From Tanytarsus gracilentus (Eukaryota; Arthropoda; Insecta; Diptera; Chironomidae): 64,000 bases of DNA. The translations under genes were made by a program, and so were the position numbers. Location of the stretch: assembly GCA_038502055.1 (NCBI GenBank), contig JAXRKN010000036.1:2356001-2420000 (forward strand), in the 5' to 3' direction. How positions within the stretch are numbered: the stretch's first letter is position 1; each line of letters opens with the position of its first letter. Positions 51,410 through 63,337 of this stretch are shown piece by piece. Under the pieces are notes generated by a model. That model did no database searches. It was given only the letters and a program-made list of their open reading frames with translations, and was not told where the DNA came from.

Positions 51410-52524
51410 TTTTTTTTTTTTTTTTTTTTTTAATTTGTTTATATTTTTATTCGTAGAATAGTGTATATATTGGGTATTATAACATTTTATATTTTTGAAA
51501 TTATCGGGGGAGATAATTTATAAATTTTACGTTACTGAAAAAATTACTCTAGTGTTCTATATTACTCATTTATGAATGATTCATACAAATATTCTTTTAA
51601 TCTCTTTTTGAAAACATTAATTGATCTAAATTTCCTAATTTCATCTGGTAGATTATTGTAAGCTCTAGTCGCGCGAAAATAGAAATCATTTTTACAAAGT
51701 GAAAAATTTGAGTTCACACATACAAAATTGTTCCTTAAGCTAGCTCGCGTGTTGTAATCATGAGAATCCCTAACTAACGGAATTACAATGTGGTTTTTCA
51801 TTTTATCATTTAGAATTTTGAACAATATTAGTATTTCATGGAAACGATTGAGTTGGCAGATTGGGAGCAAGTTTTCATTGAACAATTCGTAGTTATGACA
51901 TAATCTATCTTTTTGAAAAACAATTCGTAGCGCACGTCTCTGAATTACGCCTAAAGATTCAACTAAGTATTTTGCAGCAACGCTCCAAATCGAGTTCATG
52001 AAAATGACGTGCGAATAGATATGAGCATAATATAATTTAAGCGCTGTCTTCTCAGATAGGAATCTACGTATTTTTGCTAATTTTGCAGTAAATGGCACAA
52101 TTTTGTTCTTGATTTGGTTTATTTGAAACGAGAAGCTTAATGTTTCATCAATTTGAAGTCCTACTATCTTAACGCATTCTACTCTCTCAATTATCACGTT
52201 ATCTATACTAAGATTGAGAGAACGATCAGTGAAACATTCAAACTTTTTCCTCCCACTAAAAAGGATGTATTTTGTTTTGCTAAAATTAGCCTGAAGACAA
52301 TGGAACATTAGCCATTCGTTTAAGAGTTTCAAGTCGTGTTCTAAAATGAACTTTAGATCGTTTTCACTGATCCCTGACGAAATCACAGACATGTCATCGC
52401 AATATAATCTTAACTTACTAATTATTGGTAAATCAAATATGTCATTTACGTAGATATTGAACAGAAGCCCAGATAAAACGCCTCCCTGCGGGGACCCTTC
52501 CTTACTTAATGTCGAATAAAAATT
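51410..52524 (-). mobile_element. 5'-truncated non-LTR retrotransposon (LINE) fragment
   Basis: A minus-strand open frame encodes the C-terminal part of a reverse transcriptase: KEGSPQGGVLSGLLF, NIYVNDI and YCDDM (the YxDD catalytic motif) near 52400-52515, then the post-catalytic region down to the stop at 51562. A run of T on the + strand at 51410-51431 is the poly(A) tail. The upstream polymerase fingers and endonuclease are missing, as expected for 5' truncation. The type resembles insect Jockey/CR1-like LINEs. The frame past the motif is intact, so the copy is probably young. I did not find a target duplication, so the left and right limits are approximate. Confidence 0.88.
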
Positions 52525-53364
52525 TTACAGTGAAGAATTATAAAAAACGTGTTTATGATTTCCTTTTCTATTTTACCAGATTTAACCTAGCGCTGCCGAA
52601 AAATAATTGCGAAGGTCAAGAACATTTCATTCGCATAGACGGAGAAAAATAAAATGAAAGTAAACATTTTCTCTTCTGAAATGAAGTCTGCAATTTGAGG
52701 TTGTAAAATGTCGATTTATATTTTTTGATAAATTAATTAATTAATTACCTTAAAAATAATTAAGTTTAAATTTATCGACTTATCATGACTTTCGAGTATC
52801 AAAAAACTTTAACCATATTTAAGTGAATTCTCTGACACAAAAAGAAGCCGGAAAGCAAAACAAATTAAACGAGATTAAATAATTGCCAATAATTACAAAG
52901 TTGCATCGTAAATGGCATCTTTTTTATTCAGATCATCAACATTCTTTTATTCAGTGCATTAAAAATTTAATTGAAGTGAATTTTAAACCAGTTTAACATG
53001 ATTGCCAAAATTTGACCGATTTTTATGGGCAGTCATGATCATTTAAAAATTAATAAAGGTGAAAGTGCAACGAATGCACGAATTATGTCATGAACGAGAT
53101 TGTGAACATATCTCGATCACATCAAGAGTGATACTCTCGCATATATATTTTACGTATGTAGAGAGCTGAGAGACACTGTTTTTTATATAGTCACTGATAA
53201 TGATTGTAAAGAAAGAGCTCTCCAAAAAAAAGCAACCTATTAAAGTAAGCGAGCAATTGTTTTTCATCAGATCACTTTGAGCTGTCGCCTGACTTAAACC
53301 GCTCTCGACATTAATTTTGCTATTCGAGTATTTTTTTTCGTTTAAATAAATTTAATATTGTGCA
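52525..53364. other. Spacer upstream of aminoacylase copy B
   Basis: AT-rich with no gene seen. It probably holds the promoter of copy B. Confidence 0.4.
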
Positions 53365-54957
53365 ATGAGTGCCTGGGATAAAAACGAAGAAATTCAAATA
53401 TTCCGCGAATATTTGCGAATTCCGACTGTCCATCCCAACATTGATTATGGTACATATATATGAACAAAACTATTAAATAAGTGGATAATGACTGATAACT
53501 TGTTGTCAATGAGGTTACACTTGATATTTTATTATCTGTGTGCGAATAAGCGATGATACGTTCTCGCTTCCCCAAAAAAAATTTATAAAAGGTTCACCTT
53601 GAAAAATTTACTCGAACAACTGGCAATAAAAGCAGGATGATAACAATTTAATTTATTTATCTCACGATAAAATTTTTTAGAACCCGCTGTTGAATTTTTG
53701 AAAAAACAAGCTGAAGGTTTAGGACTCGAGTTTCGCATTGAATGTCCTGTCACGCCCAAAAAACCAATTTGCATCATGACTTGGACTGGAAAAAGTCCAA
53801 AACTTCCGTCGATCATTCTCAACTCGCACGTTGACGTTGTGCCAGTGTTTGAAGAATTTTGGAGTCATAAACCTTTTTCAGCTGACATGGATAAGGATGG
53901 CAAAATTTTCGCGAGAGGTTCTCAAGACATGAAGTGCGTTGGCATGCAGTATTTGGCTGCAATTCGTTCCTTTAAAAGAGACAAAATTCAATTTAATCGA
54001 ACAATTCATGTTGTGTTTGTACCCGAAGAGGAGATTGGTGGAGTTCATGGGATGCGCGAGTTCGTTCACACTGATGCTTTCAAAAAATTAAATGCTGGCT
54101 TTTCTTTAGACGAAGGTACATGAAAAATTTAATATTTTTAGGAATTTTAAACATTTAAAATTTTTAGGCATCGCGTCAACCGAAAACTTTTTTAAAATAT
54201 TTTTTGCCGAACGCTCAATTTGGCATGTTGGATTTAAAATCCCTGGACATCCTGGACATGGTTCATTGCTTCTTAAAAATACTGCTGGAGAAAAGTTGCA
54301 GAAGCTGCTCAATAGATTTTATGAATATCGCGATACGCAAGTGAAAAAATTGGAGGGAAATGCTGAACTGACGATCGGAGACGTCACGACCATAAATACA
54401 ACAGTAAAATGATTAAAAAAATAAATCATGTTTTTTTTAATTAAATATTATTTTAGATCGTCAATGGAGGCGTTCAATCGAATGTTATTCCACCGGAAAT
54501 TAAGGTGACAATTGACATCAGAATCGCTTTGGATGTTGATCATCAAGAGTTTGAAAAAATGTTCAAGGGATGGTGCGATGAAGCTGGAGAAGGAATTGAA
54601 TATTCTTTTGAACAAAAACAGCCCAAAGTTCAACCAACGAAAACTGATAATTCGAACATTTATTGGTTGGCATTTAGGAGAGCGATCGATGAACTGTGAG
54701 TTGATAATTTTCAAGTTGATTGAACTAAATTATAAAATTTATGTTGCAGTGGTTTGGAAACTAAGCTCCAAGTTTTCCCCGGAGGAACTGACTCGAGATA
54801 TTTGAGAGGTGTTGGCATACCTGCGATTGGATTTTCTCCAATGAATAACACGCCAGTGCTTTTACACGATCACGATGAATTTTTACATGCTGATGTTTAT
54901 CTCAAGGGAATTGAGATTTACATGAAAATCATTTCCAACATTGCTGATTTAAATTAA
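53365..54957 (+). CDS. ACY1: Aminoacylase-1, copy B
   Basis: Five exons, 53365..53449, 53681..54115, 54168..54403, 54457..54695 and 54750..54957, give 400 residues. The M20 residues are conserved: His78 (NSHVDVVP), Asp111 (ARGSQDMK), Glu145-Glu146 (EEEIGG), Glu173 (SLDEG) and the C-terminal LLHDHDEF. Exon 2 has the same 435-nt length as in copy A, so the genes are tandem duplicates, but the intron between exons 3 and 4 sits at a different place (after DVTTINTT here; after YDYRE in copy A). Copy B lacks the 15-residue N-terminal extension of copy A. Substrate preference may differ from copy A but cannot be read from sequence. Confidence 0.95.
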
Positions 54958-55116
54958 CTAAAATATTCCATTTTAAAAAATCTACTGCTTAAAATTTGAT
55001 TAAAATTTTAAGACTAAATAATTAAAAACCATTAAAAGGTTTTTTAAACTTTACATTTTATTATAAATAAATAATTTTAATTTTTAATTTACAATTTACA
55101 TCTTTAAAAGTTTTCA

Positions 55117-57099
55117 TCAATGGAAAGGACAATTATTGGCATGTTCAACACGCAGACAATAAGTCCCATGAGCGTTTGTATCGTGACCTAACTTAAAGTA
55201 CCTCAATTTCATCTCGATATCATTAGGAGAAGAATATTTTAAGTATGGAAAACGATTATTCATCACACAGCCACGTGGACATGGCACAGACAGCGATTTT
55301 TTATTGTGAAAAATTGAATTCGCTAAATAGCAAACGCTTAAAAAATGAGAGCATCGTGATCGTTCTAAAAATTATTTAAAATTTTAAAATATTATTTTTT
55401 TAAAAACAATTAATATTTACTTATTCGATTTCCATTGCAATACGGTTGATCTCGACCTCCATTAACACTGGGAAAAAATATTTTACGGATTAAAATTTAA
55501 TGAAACTTGAATATTAAAATAATTTACCAATAATTAATTGTGCCCGTAAGTTTAGATTGACCAAGAAAACCAGAATTTGTGAGAATCATTTGAACATGAT
55601 ATGCGTCGTCTCGTGTAAGTCTTTAAAAATATAATTTCAGTTTTAAAATTATTTCACTCAAGTTAAATTTTTACCTAAATGAACGCGTTCCATGTTGCTG
55701 AATAATTGGTTTCGCTGGATCGAGTCCTAAATATTTAAAATTTAAATAAAATAATTTTAAATATATTTTTTTTTCACCTATAATTCGATGCTGCTTTTGC
55801 GAGAGATGATTAGACATCATGCCACAAATGTGAGCACCCAAAGAGTGGCCTTTAAAAATTAAAATATTTTAAAATAATTTATCAAATTTTTAATTAATTT
55901 CACTTGCCGACACATGTTATGTTCTCTATTTTACTTCCGAGAAATGTTAAATATGAGTAAACTTGGGCTGTACACTGAGCTACAAGCTTTGTGTTTGAAA
56001 TTGACGATAGATAGCATGGATAGTTTGTCAGTTTCTCCCAATCGACTGAAAAGAGAGAAATTTTCAATATTTTGGCATTTCCTCGCGAAAGAAAAGCCGC
56101 CGATACGGTACATGAGTACATGATCGATGTTTTTAACTTCGATCGGGGAAAAATTCACAAATTTCGTCGCTTATAAAAAATTAAAAGAAATTTTTAAAAA
56201 TTTAAATTTAAAACATGAAAAAAAATTAACGAAAAGGAAAATTTTTTAAACATGACGAAACTTGCAAACGCCCCAAAATAGAAATTAGCAAAACTTGATA
56301 AAATCAATCTTACCGGCAATAACATTATATTGCTTTGAGATGTAGGCTGTTAAAATGGAAACATTAAAATTTTCATAGCTAATCATTTTTGCAAATAATT
56401 TTCACCATCTTTTAAATACATAATATGTTGAGATGTCTGAGTGCCGTTGAAACCGTGAATGATCAATGCTGTTTGATGTTCTGGAATAAAACCGCCTTTA
56501 ATGAAGCTCTTTGGTTTGCGAACGTCTATCATTCTGCCTTTCTTTGATTTACTGAAAGAATTATGAAAAAAATGTTGTCAGAAAGTGTTGACAAGGTCAC
56601 TCTTACATACAGGTTATTCTCTCTATTGCGTCTATGAAAGTCTCGTGCAATCATCGTAATCTAATTAAAACCCGTAAGTCCGATAGAAATTACACGCTTC
56701 CATATCGCATGACAAAATCAAACGTGCTTCGTCAGGTGTTGCAGAAATTAATGCGGAAATTTAAGTAAAGTTCATTCACAGAAATCACCGAAACATTAAA
56801 GAGAGCCGGCATAATGGAAAAGCATTTAAATTTGCATCAAACCGAAAAATATTAAAAATTAAAAAAGAAAAATTGCCACTGACATATATCTGCGTTTATA
56901 ATTGAGGCTATAGAACAGTTATTATCATCTCCTTTCACTATTGGTCGTTAGAATTGTTTTACAATTGATACTCACGGTGTGTAAAGTATAAATCTAATAT
57001 CTTCATGTGGACATCCATATGATTTACGAAACATGAAGCATTTAAATAAGCCCCGAGGAAGGTCAACAATTGCGGGCGGGAAAAATAGAGCTTGAATTT
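55117..57099 (-). CDS. Secreted lipase of the pancreatic-lipase-like family, lipase 1 (first exon not found)
   Basis: Nine minus-strand exons in consistent phase encode 316 residues: 56976..57099, 56406..56551, 56314..56346, 55908..56045, 55778..55849, 55675..55726, 55528..55620, 55421..55467 and 55117..55364. The first begins in phase 1, so a further upstream exon with the signal peptide is expected but I could not place it. Motifs in order are CPHEDIRFILYT, the oxyanion-region IHGFNGT, the nucleophile GHSLG, the acid in GLDPAKP, NGGRDQPYC and the catalytic His in CSHF. All three triad residues are present. Similar insect proteins are extracellular lipases or phospholipases, and some are yolk-like. 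The fourth exon listed here ends with a GC rather than GT donor (G|GCAAGT). Confidence 0.85.
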
Positions 57100-60000
57100 C
57101 TGAAACGAGAAAATTTTACTCTCTTTAGAAGTTTCATGGGTTGCGGCGGTTTTTTGTTATTAGATTTTAGACAAGTATTTTGGAGAATAATTTTAACTTT
57201 AATTAAAACGTAAATTCTAGAAATTTTGTGTCATACACTATCAGACATAAATCATGATTTTCATGCAAATGTTTAAATAATTTGTTTGCAATTTGTCTTT
57301 TAGAGTAATTTAAGATTTAATTAATTAAAATTTTGTCAAGACTAATTTCGAGCAAGTACATTTAAAAATTAATTTTATGTTAATTATTTTTATTACTTAA
57401 AATTTCCGAGTTTCACATAAATTTTATTTATTTTCCATCGATTATTTAATTTTTGTTTAAATCACGACTCTTCATTGCTTTTCGGTTTTCACGCTTTTAA
57501 GTTGAAAATTTATTATGTGCATCACCGATGTAATAAATTGATTATTGTTTGTTTAAAGTTTAGCTCCCGTAGCAAAATTTTATTTATTTATCACTCGGCG
57601 ATTAATCACAAAGTGCACAGCAAGTGATGTTACCTTCAGATCAAATAAACACGTGAATCTGCATTTAAAGCATTGCACATCAAATAATTTTTTAATAACG
57701 AAAATTAATTCAATTTGGTAATAACTCAATTTTTTTGACCAATTAACTGATAAAATTTCATTTTATTACCAATTAACATATTTTTAATAAACTTAAATCA
57801 CAAAAATGCAACCAGTTGTGTCAAGCACTTGTTATGACAATTTCAAGTGTGCGAACGACTTTATCAAAAAATCTTCAAGTGATTTCGCAACTTTATAAAA
57901 AAGTTTTCTCATGAAAACAATTAACCAGATTTTAGAAGAAGAAAAATGAAAGCAAATCTTTTTTATCACGTCTCGCTGATCTTAAAAATAAACAGAAAAA
58001 AGATTGCACGCAAATTTTCAATTCATTAATTTTTGATCGTTTAAGTAGAAGAAATCCATTAAAAAACATTTAAAAGTGCATAATCAATGATTAAAATAGT
58101 GCGCACTTTTTATTTTTGGATTATAAATTAATTAAGTAAATTTTTCTTTCTTTTCTCATTGCCATTATCAGTTATTGATGCACATCTTTGCATAAGAAAA
58201 AATTATGCGCACGAGTTCACTTATTTCACACTTTTGAATGCAGCACTAAACATGGAAAGTGGAAGTGAATTTTTCTCTGTAGGGTTTTCTCATAGCTTTT
58301 AACTAAAGTGATCAATTATGAGAATAAATTTCCGTCCTGTTTGCATAAATGCTTTCACATAATTGATGATGAAGAACTGAACGGTTGTTAATGATTTAAT
58401 TTTCATTCTTTAACTTCCTCTTTTTTAATTTATTTCTAACTTTACATCACCCGGTTCGTTTTACCTGAGGTGAGCTTTAAGAAGAGCAGCAAGAATGTCA
58501 ATTTCATTTTCTTTCAAGTATATTGAGATCTACTTTAGTTGACGAAGCTGCTTTTCCATCACACGCGATCCATTTTTTCAGTCAGTGCACGCATTTATGA
58601 TGATTGCAACATAAAAATTATTGCAATTCTTTAAAAGAAATTTCTTCTTATCACAATTTAGTCACTTTTTCTTCGGGTAATGCCATTCCGAGTATTTTTT
58701 TTAGAATCAAATAATTTTTACGGCTCGCGAAATTTTTTGTTCTCTAAGAAATTAAAAATTTTAATTTTTCTCTCACTATATTGCAGTTTAATTGTTTCGT
58801 GCTCGATTCTCTTCGACAACTCACAATCGACTGAAGAATTGAAAATTTTGAAGCGCACAAGCATCGCCTCGTTTTCGACTCGCTTAGCTCCCTCCATAGA
58901 ACGAGATTTTTCTTTCTTTTCTATTTTCTGCACTCATGCTCACATTTGAAGCGAAAATAACCGTTTTTGTATTATGTGTGAAATCAAAAGTTCTCTTTCT
59001 ACTTTAAAGTCAATGAAATAAAACTGGAAGTTCTATCAAGTGAAATTGTGCTAATAATAAATTAAAACGGGCTTTTGAGAGATGAATGAAATGGAAATTT
59101 TAAGTGTTTCTATGTTGATCACGTGGTAGTGTGGTGAGTTTTTAAAAAATGTGGTGAATTTTATTCAAATAAATAATTTTAAGTTAAAATAATAATTTTT
59201 TAAAATCATTAAAATTTCTTTCAATTTCTTCTTTAGAATCTTTAAAAAACCGTATGGTTTTTTATGAAACCGATGCAGTATGAAAAGAAAAGATAATCTG
59301 TGAATTAAGTATTGATTGGTAAAAGAGCATTAAAAAGCCGGTTGCTAGAGATGATCTTGAAAAAAATTAAGATTACGCACATTTTACATAATTAATTATG
59401 TAAAATTTACTTCGTTTGTTTAGGAATCAAGTGTGACACGATTGGATGATATAAACATTTCTAACTAATAAAATTCCCACAGTCATATAAATTTAACCTC
59501 ATATGAGCTCATGTGGTAACATAAAAATCATGTTGAAGTGTCTTCCGCTCAAGAATTGTCAAATAACATTTTTAAAATAAGCCAAAGTTGCATAAAAATT
59601 ATTATCTTGTTAAACTTTTCTTATTTTCTCTTTGCTCCTATATGGAAGTTCACGATGGAATTTAAAATGTTATAAGATTACAGCATAAGCATTTGTGCAC
59701 AAAACATAAACTCTTGCACTTATGGTGCATTTAAAGATAATTTTTCCCTTTTAAACAACGACTTTGTGCTCTTCAGCCATTACAAAAAGAAAAGAGAAAC
59801 AAGATGAGTCTGCAAACGGCGTTTTAATTTTTAATAGCTCCGCTATCGTATTATTACAACCTATGTAAAATTTCTGAATTAAAATTAAAACTAAAAATTC
59901 ATATTGTAAAATTTTATCGCGATTGCATAATGGCATTGAATAAAAATAAAAATTAAACCACACACGGCGAAATTTTTGATGTCATGTTGAAATGAAAGCT

Positions 60001-60124
60001 GACAAAAAATATTTTAAAAATTATCAGTGTAAAAAAATTCTTCTTTTTTTTAGAAATATAAAAATTGTTTTTTTCAGTCGTTAGGGAGTTTTCAGCGAGT
60101 CAAAAAGTCTCCAAGAATAAAATA
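57100..60124. other. Spacer between lipase 1 and the secreted orphan protein gene
   Basis: It should contain the missing signal-peptide exon of lipase 1. No other exon is supported; the open frames near 58680-58949 look random. An acceptor-like TTTTTTTCAG ends at 60076, so the next gene may have a spliced untranslated leader. Confidence 0.4.
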
Positions 60125-60802
60125 ATGAAGCTCATTTTAATTTTTATTCTTTTAATCACAATCGCTCACTCATCGACTGTTAGTCTTCGCACTTTTATCG
60201 AGGATCGTCTCGAAAATCTTCAATGGCGAAAAGCTTTTGGAAGTCCAGCTAAGTATATCTTCAAGACTGTCACCGAGGAATGCATTTATAGAATTTTTAA
60301 GCTCAATGAACGCAACGACGAACTTGAGCTCAGTCAAGCTGGTTTTATCTTGACAATTTCCGCATTTTCGTGCACCACCGATGAACATCTTGAGAAAATG
60401 TTTAACTTCGATTTGGGCTATTCTGACAGTTCAGATCCAACAGCACAAAAAATATCTGTCGACTGTCTCGAGTGGAAACTAAAGCAAATTCCATCAAATT
60501 ATGAAATTCTCAAAAATTTAAATCCATCAAAAACCGACGAACAGTGTAAGAGTGAAATTGCTGATTACGATAAAACAATCAACGAAAGTCAAGAGAGTCT
60601 CAGAAAGAATCTCAACTTTGCATCATGCGACGCTGCTTACTACAACTCAACAATATTGGAGCCTTATCTCACGATTTACATTTACAAAAAGCAGTTAAGT
60701 GAAGAACAAATCGCTAGAGCGAGAATAAATTACGTCGAACATAATCGCAATATGGCGAGAGATACTGTTAAATGTATTTTGAAGAAATTGTTTGAGAAAT
60801 AA
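60125..60802 (+). CDS. Secreted protein of unknown family, 225 residues
   Basis: A single exon. The ATG at 60125 is preferred over earlier in-frame non-ATG codons because it opens a clear signal peptide (MKLILIFILLITIAHSS). The mature part is rich in helix-forming charged residues and has six cysteines (in EEC, FSC, VDC, EQC, ASC and VKC contexts), suggesting three disulphides. The spacing does not match classic odorant-binding proteins. One NST and one NES tripeptide are possible glycosylation sequons. It stands between two lipase genes, but nothing ties it to them functionally. I do not recognise a family. Confidence 0.8.
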   Translation: MKLILIFILLITIAHSSTVSLRTFIEDRLENLQWRKAFGSPAKYIFKTVTEECIYRIFKLNERNDELELSQAGFILTISAFSCTTDEHLEKMFNFDLGYSDSSDPTAQKISVDCLEWKLKQIPSNYEILKNLNPSKTDEQCKSEIADYDKTINESQESLRKNLNFASCDAAYYNSTILEPYLTIYIYKKQLSEEQIARARINYVEHNRNMARDTVKCILKKLFEK

Positions 60803-61396
60803 AATGAAAAGAAATTAAAGAGATTAAAGAAAAATTTAATGTCTTTAATAAATGAGATTAAGAGCGTCGAGAAGTTGGATGATTCACACATTTTATTATT
60901 GGTCATCCAAATTTTAGTTCCTTCACTATCATTATAATAATTTAATTGTTAATGATGATTTTACTTATTCTAACGTGTTTCGAAACATCCTTTTTAATAG
61001 AGATCCTAAATTCACCGTTGAATGTGATATTGGTGATCATCTAAACAAATTTCTAGCGGAGCTATAAAAATGAATGTCAATGCGAGTGAAGAAAAAAATA
61101 ACAAGCTATAAAATTCGCGGAATTCTCAAGAGTTTATTCAAAGTTAAAATAACACGATGAGAAAAAAATTAGATTTGACTTTGTCGAAAGTTTAAAACAG
61201 AAATTAAGATTTTTATTTCCATTTCCAAAAATTCCAAAAAAATTCTGCAGTGTTTTTAAATCATTCACAGTTTAGTTTAGATGATGCTGAACTTTTTCGA
61301 AATTGAAAGTTAAAAGTTTCTTTTTTTTCTCATTCTCTTTGTCTTTTTGCACTTTTTAAGTCCCAAAAGGTAATTTTAATGACTTTTTTATTCGCT
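60803..61396. other. Spacer between convergent orphan and lipase 2 genes
   Basis: No gene seen; it should hold both 3' untranslated regions. AATAAA occurs near 60848. Confidence 0.45.
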
Positions 61397-62646
61397 TCAA
61401 CTTGATTTGTAGTCTGGCATGTAATGAACACCATCGACACCACGTGCAAATGGAAAATGATCATTCGTTTGTAGGTAATAATTTCCTTTAATACTAAAAA
61501 TGAAGAAAATTATAGCAAAAGTTAAATATATGAAGTTTACTAACTTTTCTGGACAGTCTTGACCCATGGTAACTACATCATTGTATTTACACAGACCAGT
61601 AGAAAAATCCTTCCATGAATCGCATTTTCGTGCTTGAAAAGTAGATGATGATGCGACACTTTCAGCCCAATATTGCCACGATCTCCAGTGACTGCAAAGA
61701 TCAATCGGATCCAAAAACTTAAAGTTTCGTTTCGGACAGCCATTTTGAAGTGTTGTGCCGCCTTAAAAAAATTAACTAGTTAAATATTTTTTTTAAATTA
61801 AAATTTACCGTTTGGCCAAAAATCAGCAGTTCCAGTTTGAATTGGAGCGCCATATAAAAATGCATCTGTGTGAATGACATCAACAAATTCAGCATCACTT
61901 TCACTCAAATGGCCGGCTATAAGTCCTGGATAGAAAAGCGGAAATGCTGGATCAAGTGCAGAAATTCTCTTAATTTTAATGCTTGATTTTGTCATCATGT
62001 TCCTGGCTGTCATTGAAGCCAATTGACAACCGAGCGAATGAGCAACAATGTGAAATGTTTCTTTATTAATTCCATTACTGAACATGCTGAGGATGGCATC
62101 TGCTAACAATTTACTAAACTAAAAAGAATCCAATGAATTTTAAAATTGGCAATTATTTTTTAAAATTACATGAATTGAGTCTGGGAGTGTTTGAAAAGCG
62201 TAATTTCTCGCAACAATTTTTGTCCAGTCAAGCACTAAAATGTTGTGTTCACTTCTCTTTTGATAAGCGCTCACAACAGTTTGAACACTCTCGGATTTCA
62301 TGCTCTCGACGTAGCCAAAAATGTAAAGGACTGTCTTTTTATTTAAATCGAAGTCATGTTGGTGAGGAATTTTTTGTGCTAGTGAGAGCGGCGTTGATCG
62401 TTGATCTTCAAACATTTTGCTTTTTGATTTAATTTGCATGAGTAAAAAATTATGCAATAATTTATTTAGCAAAAAATACTTTACCCATAAAAGAAAACAA
62501 GATTTGCAGTGTCTAAAATATTTTCAGCTTGGACTAAAATAAAAAATTTGTTTCATTTATTTAAAAATAAAATTTTAACTTTAGTTCAACTCACTTTTTA
62601 AATTTACATGAATGATTAAAAATAAAATCGCTGATTTTAAAATCAT
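61397..62646 (-). CDS. Secreted lipase of the pancreatic-lipase-like family, lipase 2
   Basis: Six minus-strand exons give a complete 324-residue protein: 62595..62646, 62485..62533, 62170..62419, 61809..62118, 61545..61761 and 61397..61493. The first exon is a 17-codon signal peptide (MILKSAILFLIIHV). The rest shows TVLYIFGYVES, VLDWTK, the nucleophile Ser145 in AHSLG, Asp173 in ALDPAFP, WPNGG, and the His in LCSHWRSWQYWAES. The triad is complete, so it may be an active lipase or phospholipase secreted outside the cell. The junction before KMFEDQ uses a weak acceptor (AAAAAG) and is the least sure. It shares family and orientation with lipase 1 but is clearly diverged from it. Confidence 0.88.
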
Positions 62647-63337
62647 CGTGCAAAATGCGTCTGTGCAGCGACTTGCAAGCAACTTCACTGAAGTAAAATT
62701 AAATTTAAATTATCATGCTACCTGTTTTACATCATCACACTCCAATGATTATCTTGGCGAAAAGTTAATGCAATTTTTTTTATTGTTCACTGTATTTTAC
62801 GTTGTGCGCGCAGTTTTGTACAAAAGTTTTAAATTTCCTTTAAAAATATTTCTTAACTTTGAAGCAGAATTTTAAACAGAAATTAAAGTCAAGGATGAAA
62901 ACTTCAATTTTTAATGTACGTAAATTTATGAAGTACTCATCCCTTGATTAAAGTCAAAATTTTTTTTGAAATTGACATTTATAAATTTTTTGAGACTAAA
63001 AAGATTAGAAAAAAAAATAAATTTTCTGAAATTTAAGTTCACCAACATGATAAATTTTTGAAGTGCACTTAAGTGAAAACTTTAAAATTTTATTTTTGAA
63101 GTGAAAACTTTAAATTTTATTTTTATTTTAATATCTTTAAAATTTTCTATACATTAAAATTTTGCTTTTAACTTTTAAATTATTTTCTACTTAAAACTTT
63201 GCTAGATATTTTATAAGTTTCTGTCTGAGTTCATGATTCTAAAATAAGTCAAACTATTGATCATAAATAATCACGATATAAATATATAATTGTGACCTTA
63301 GAAATTTTATCATTCGTCAAAGTTAAAAATTTTCACT
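62647..63337. other. Spacer between lipase 2 and the BTB gene
   Basis: AT-rich with no gene seen. It should hold the promoter of lipase 2 and the 3' untranslated region of the BTB gene. Confidence 0.4.

Noticed and set aside
56610..56660. Candidate lipase 1 exon with a MIARDFHRRN-like reading
   Set aside because: The phase-2 end of the exon at 56976-57099 joins perfectly to 56551, giving LYTPKSKKGR, so this stretch is intronic.
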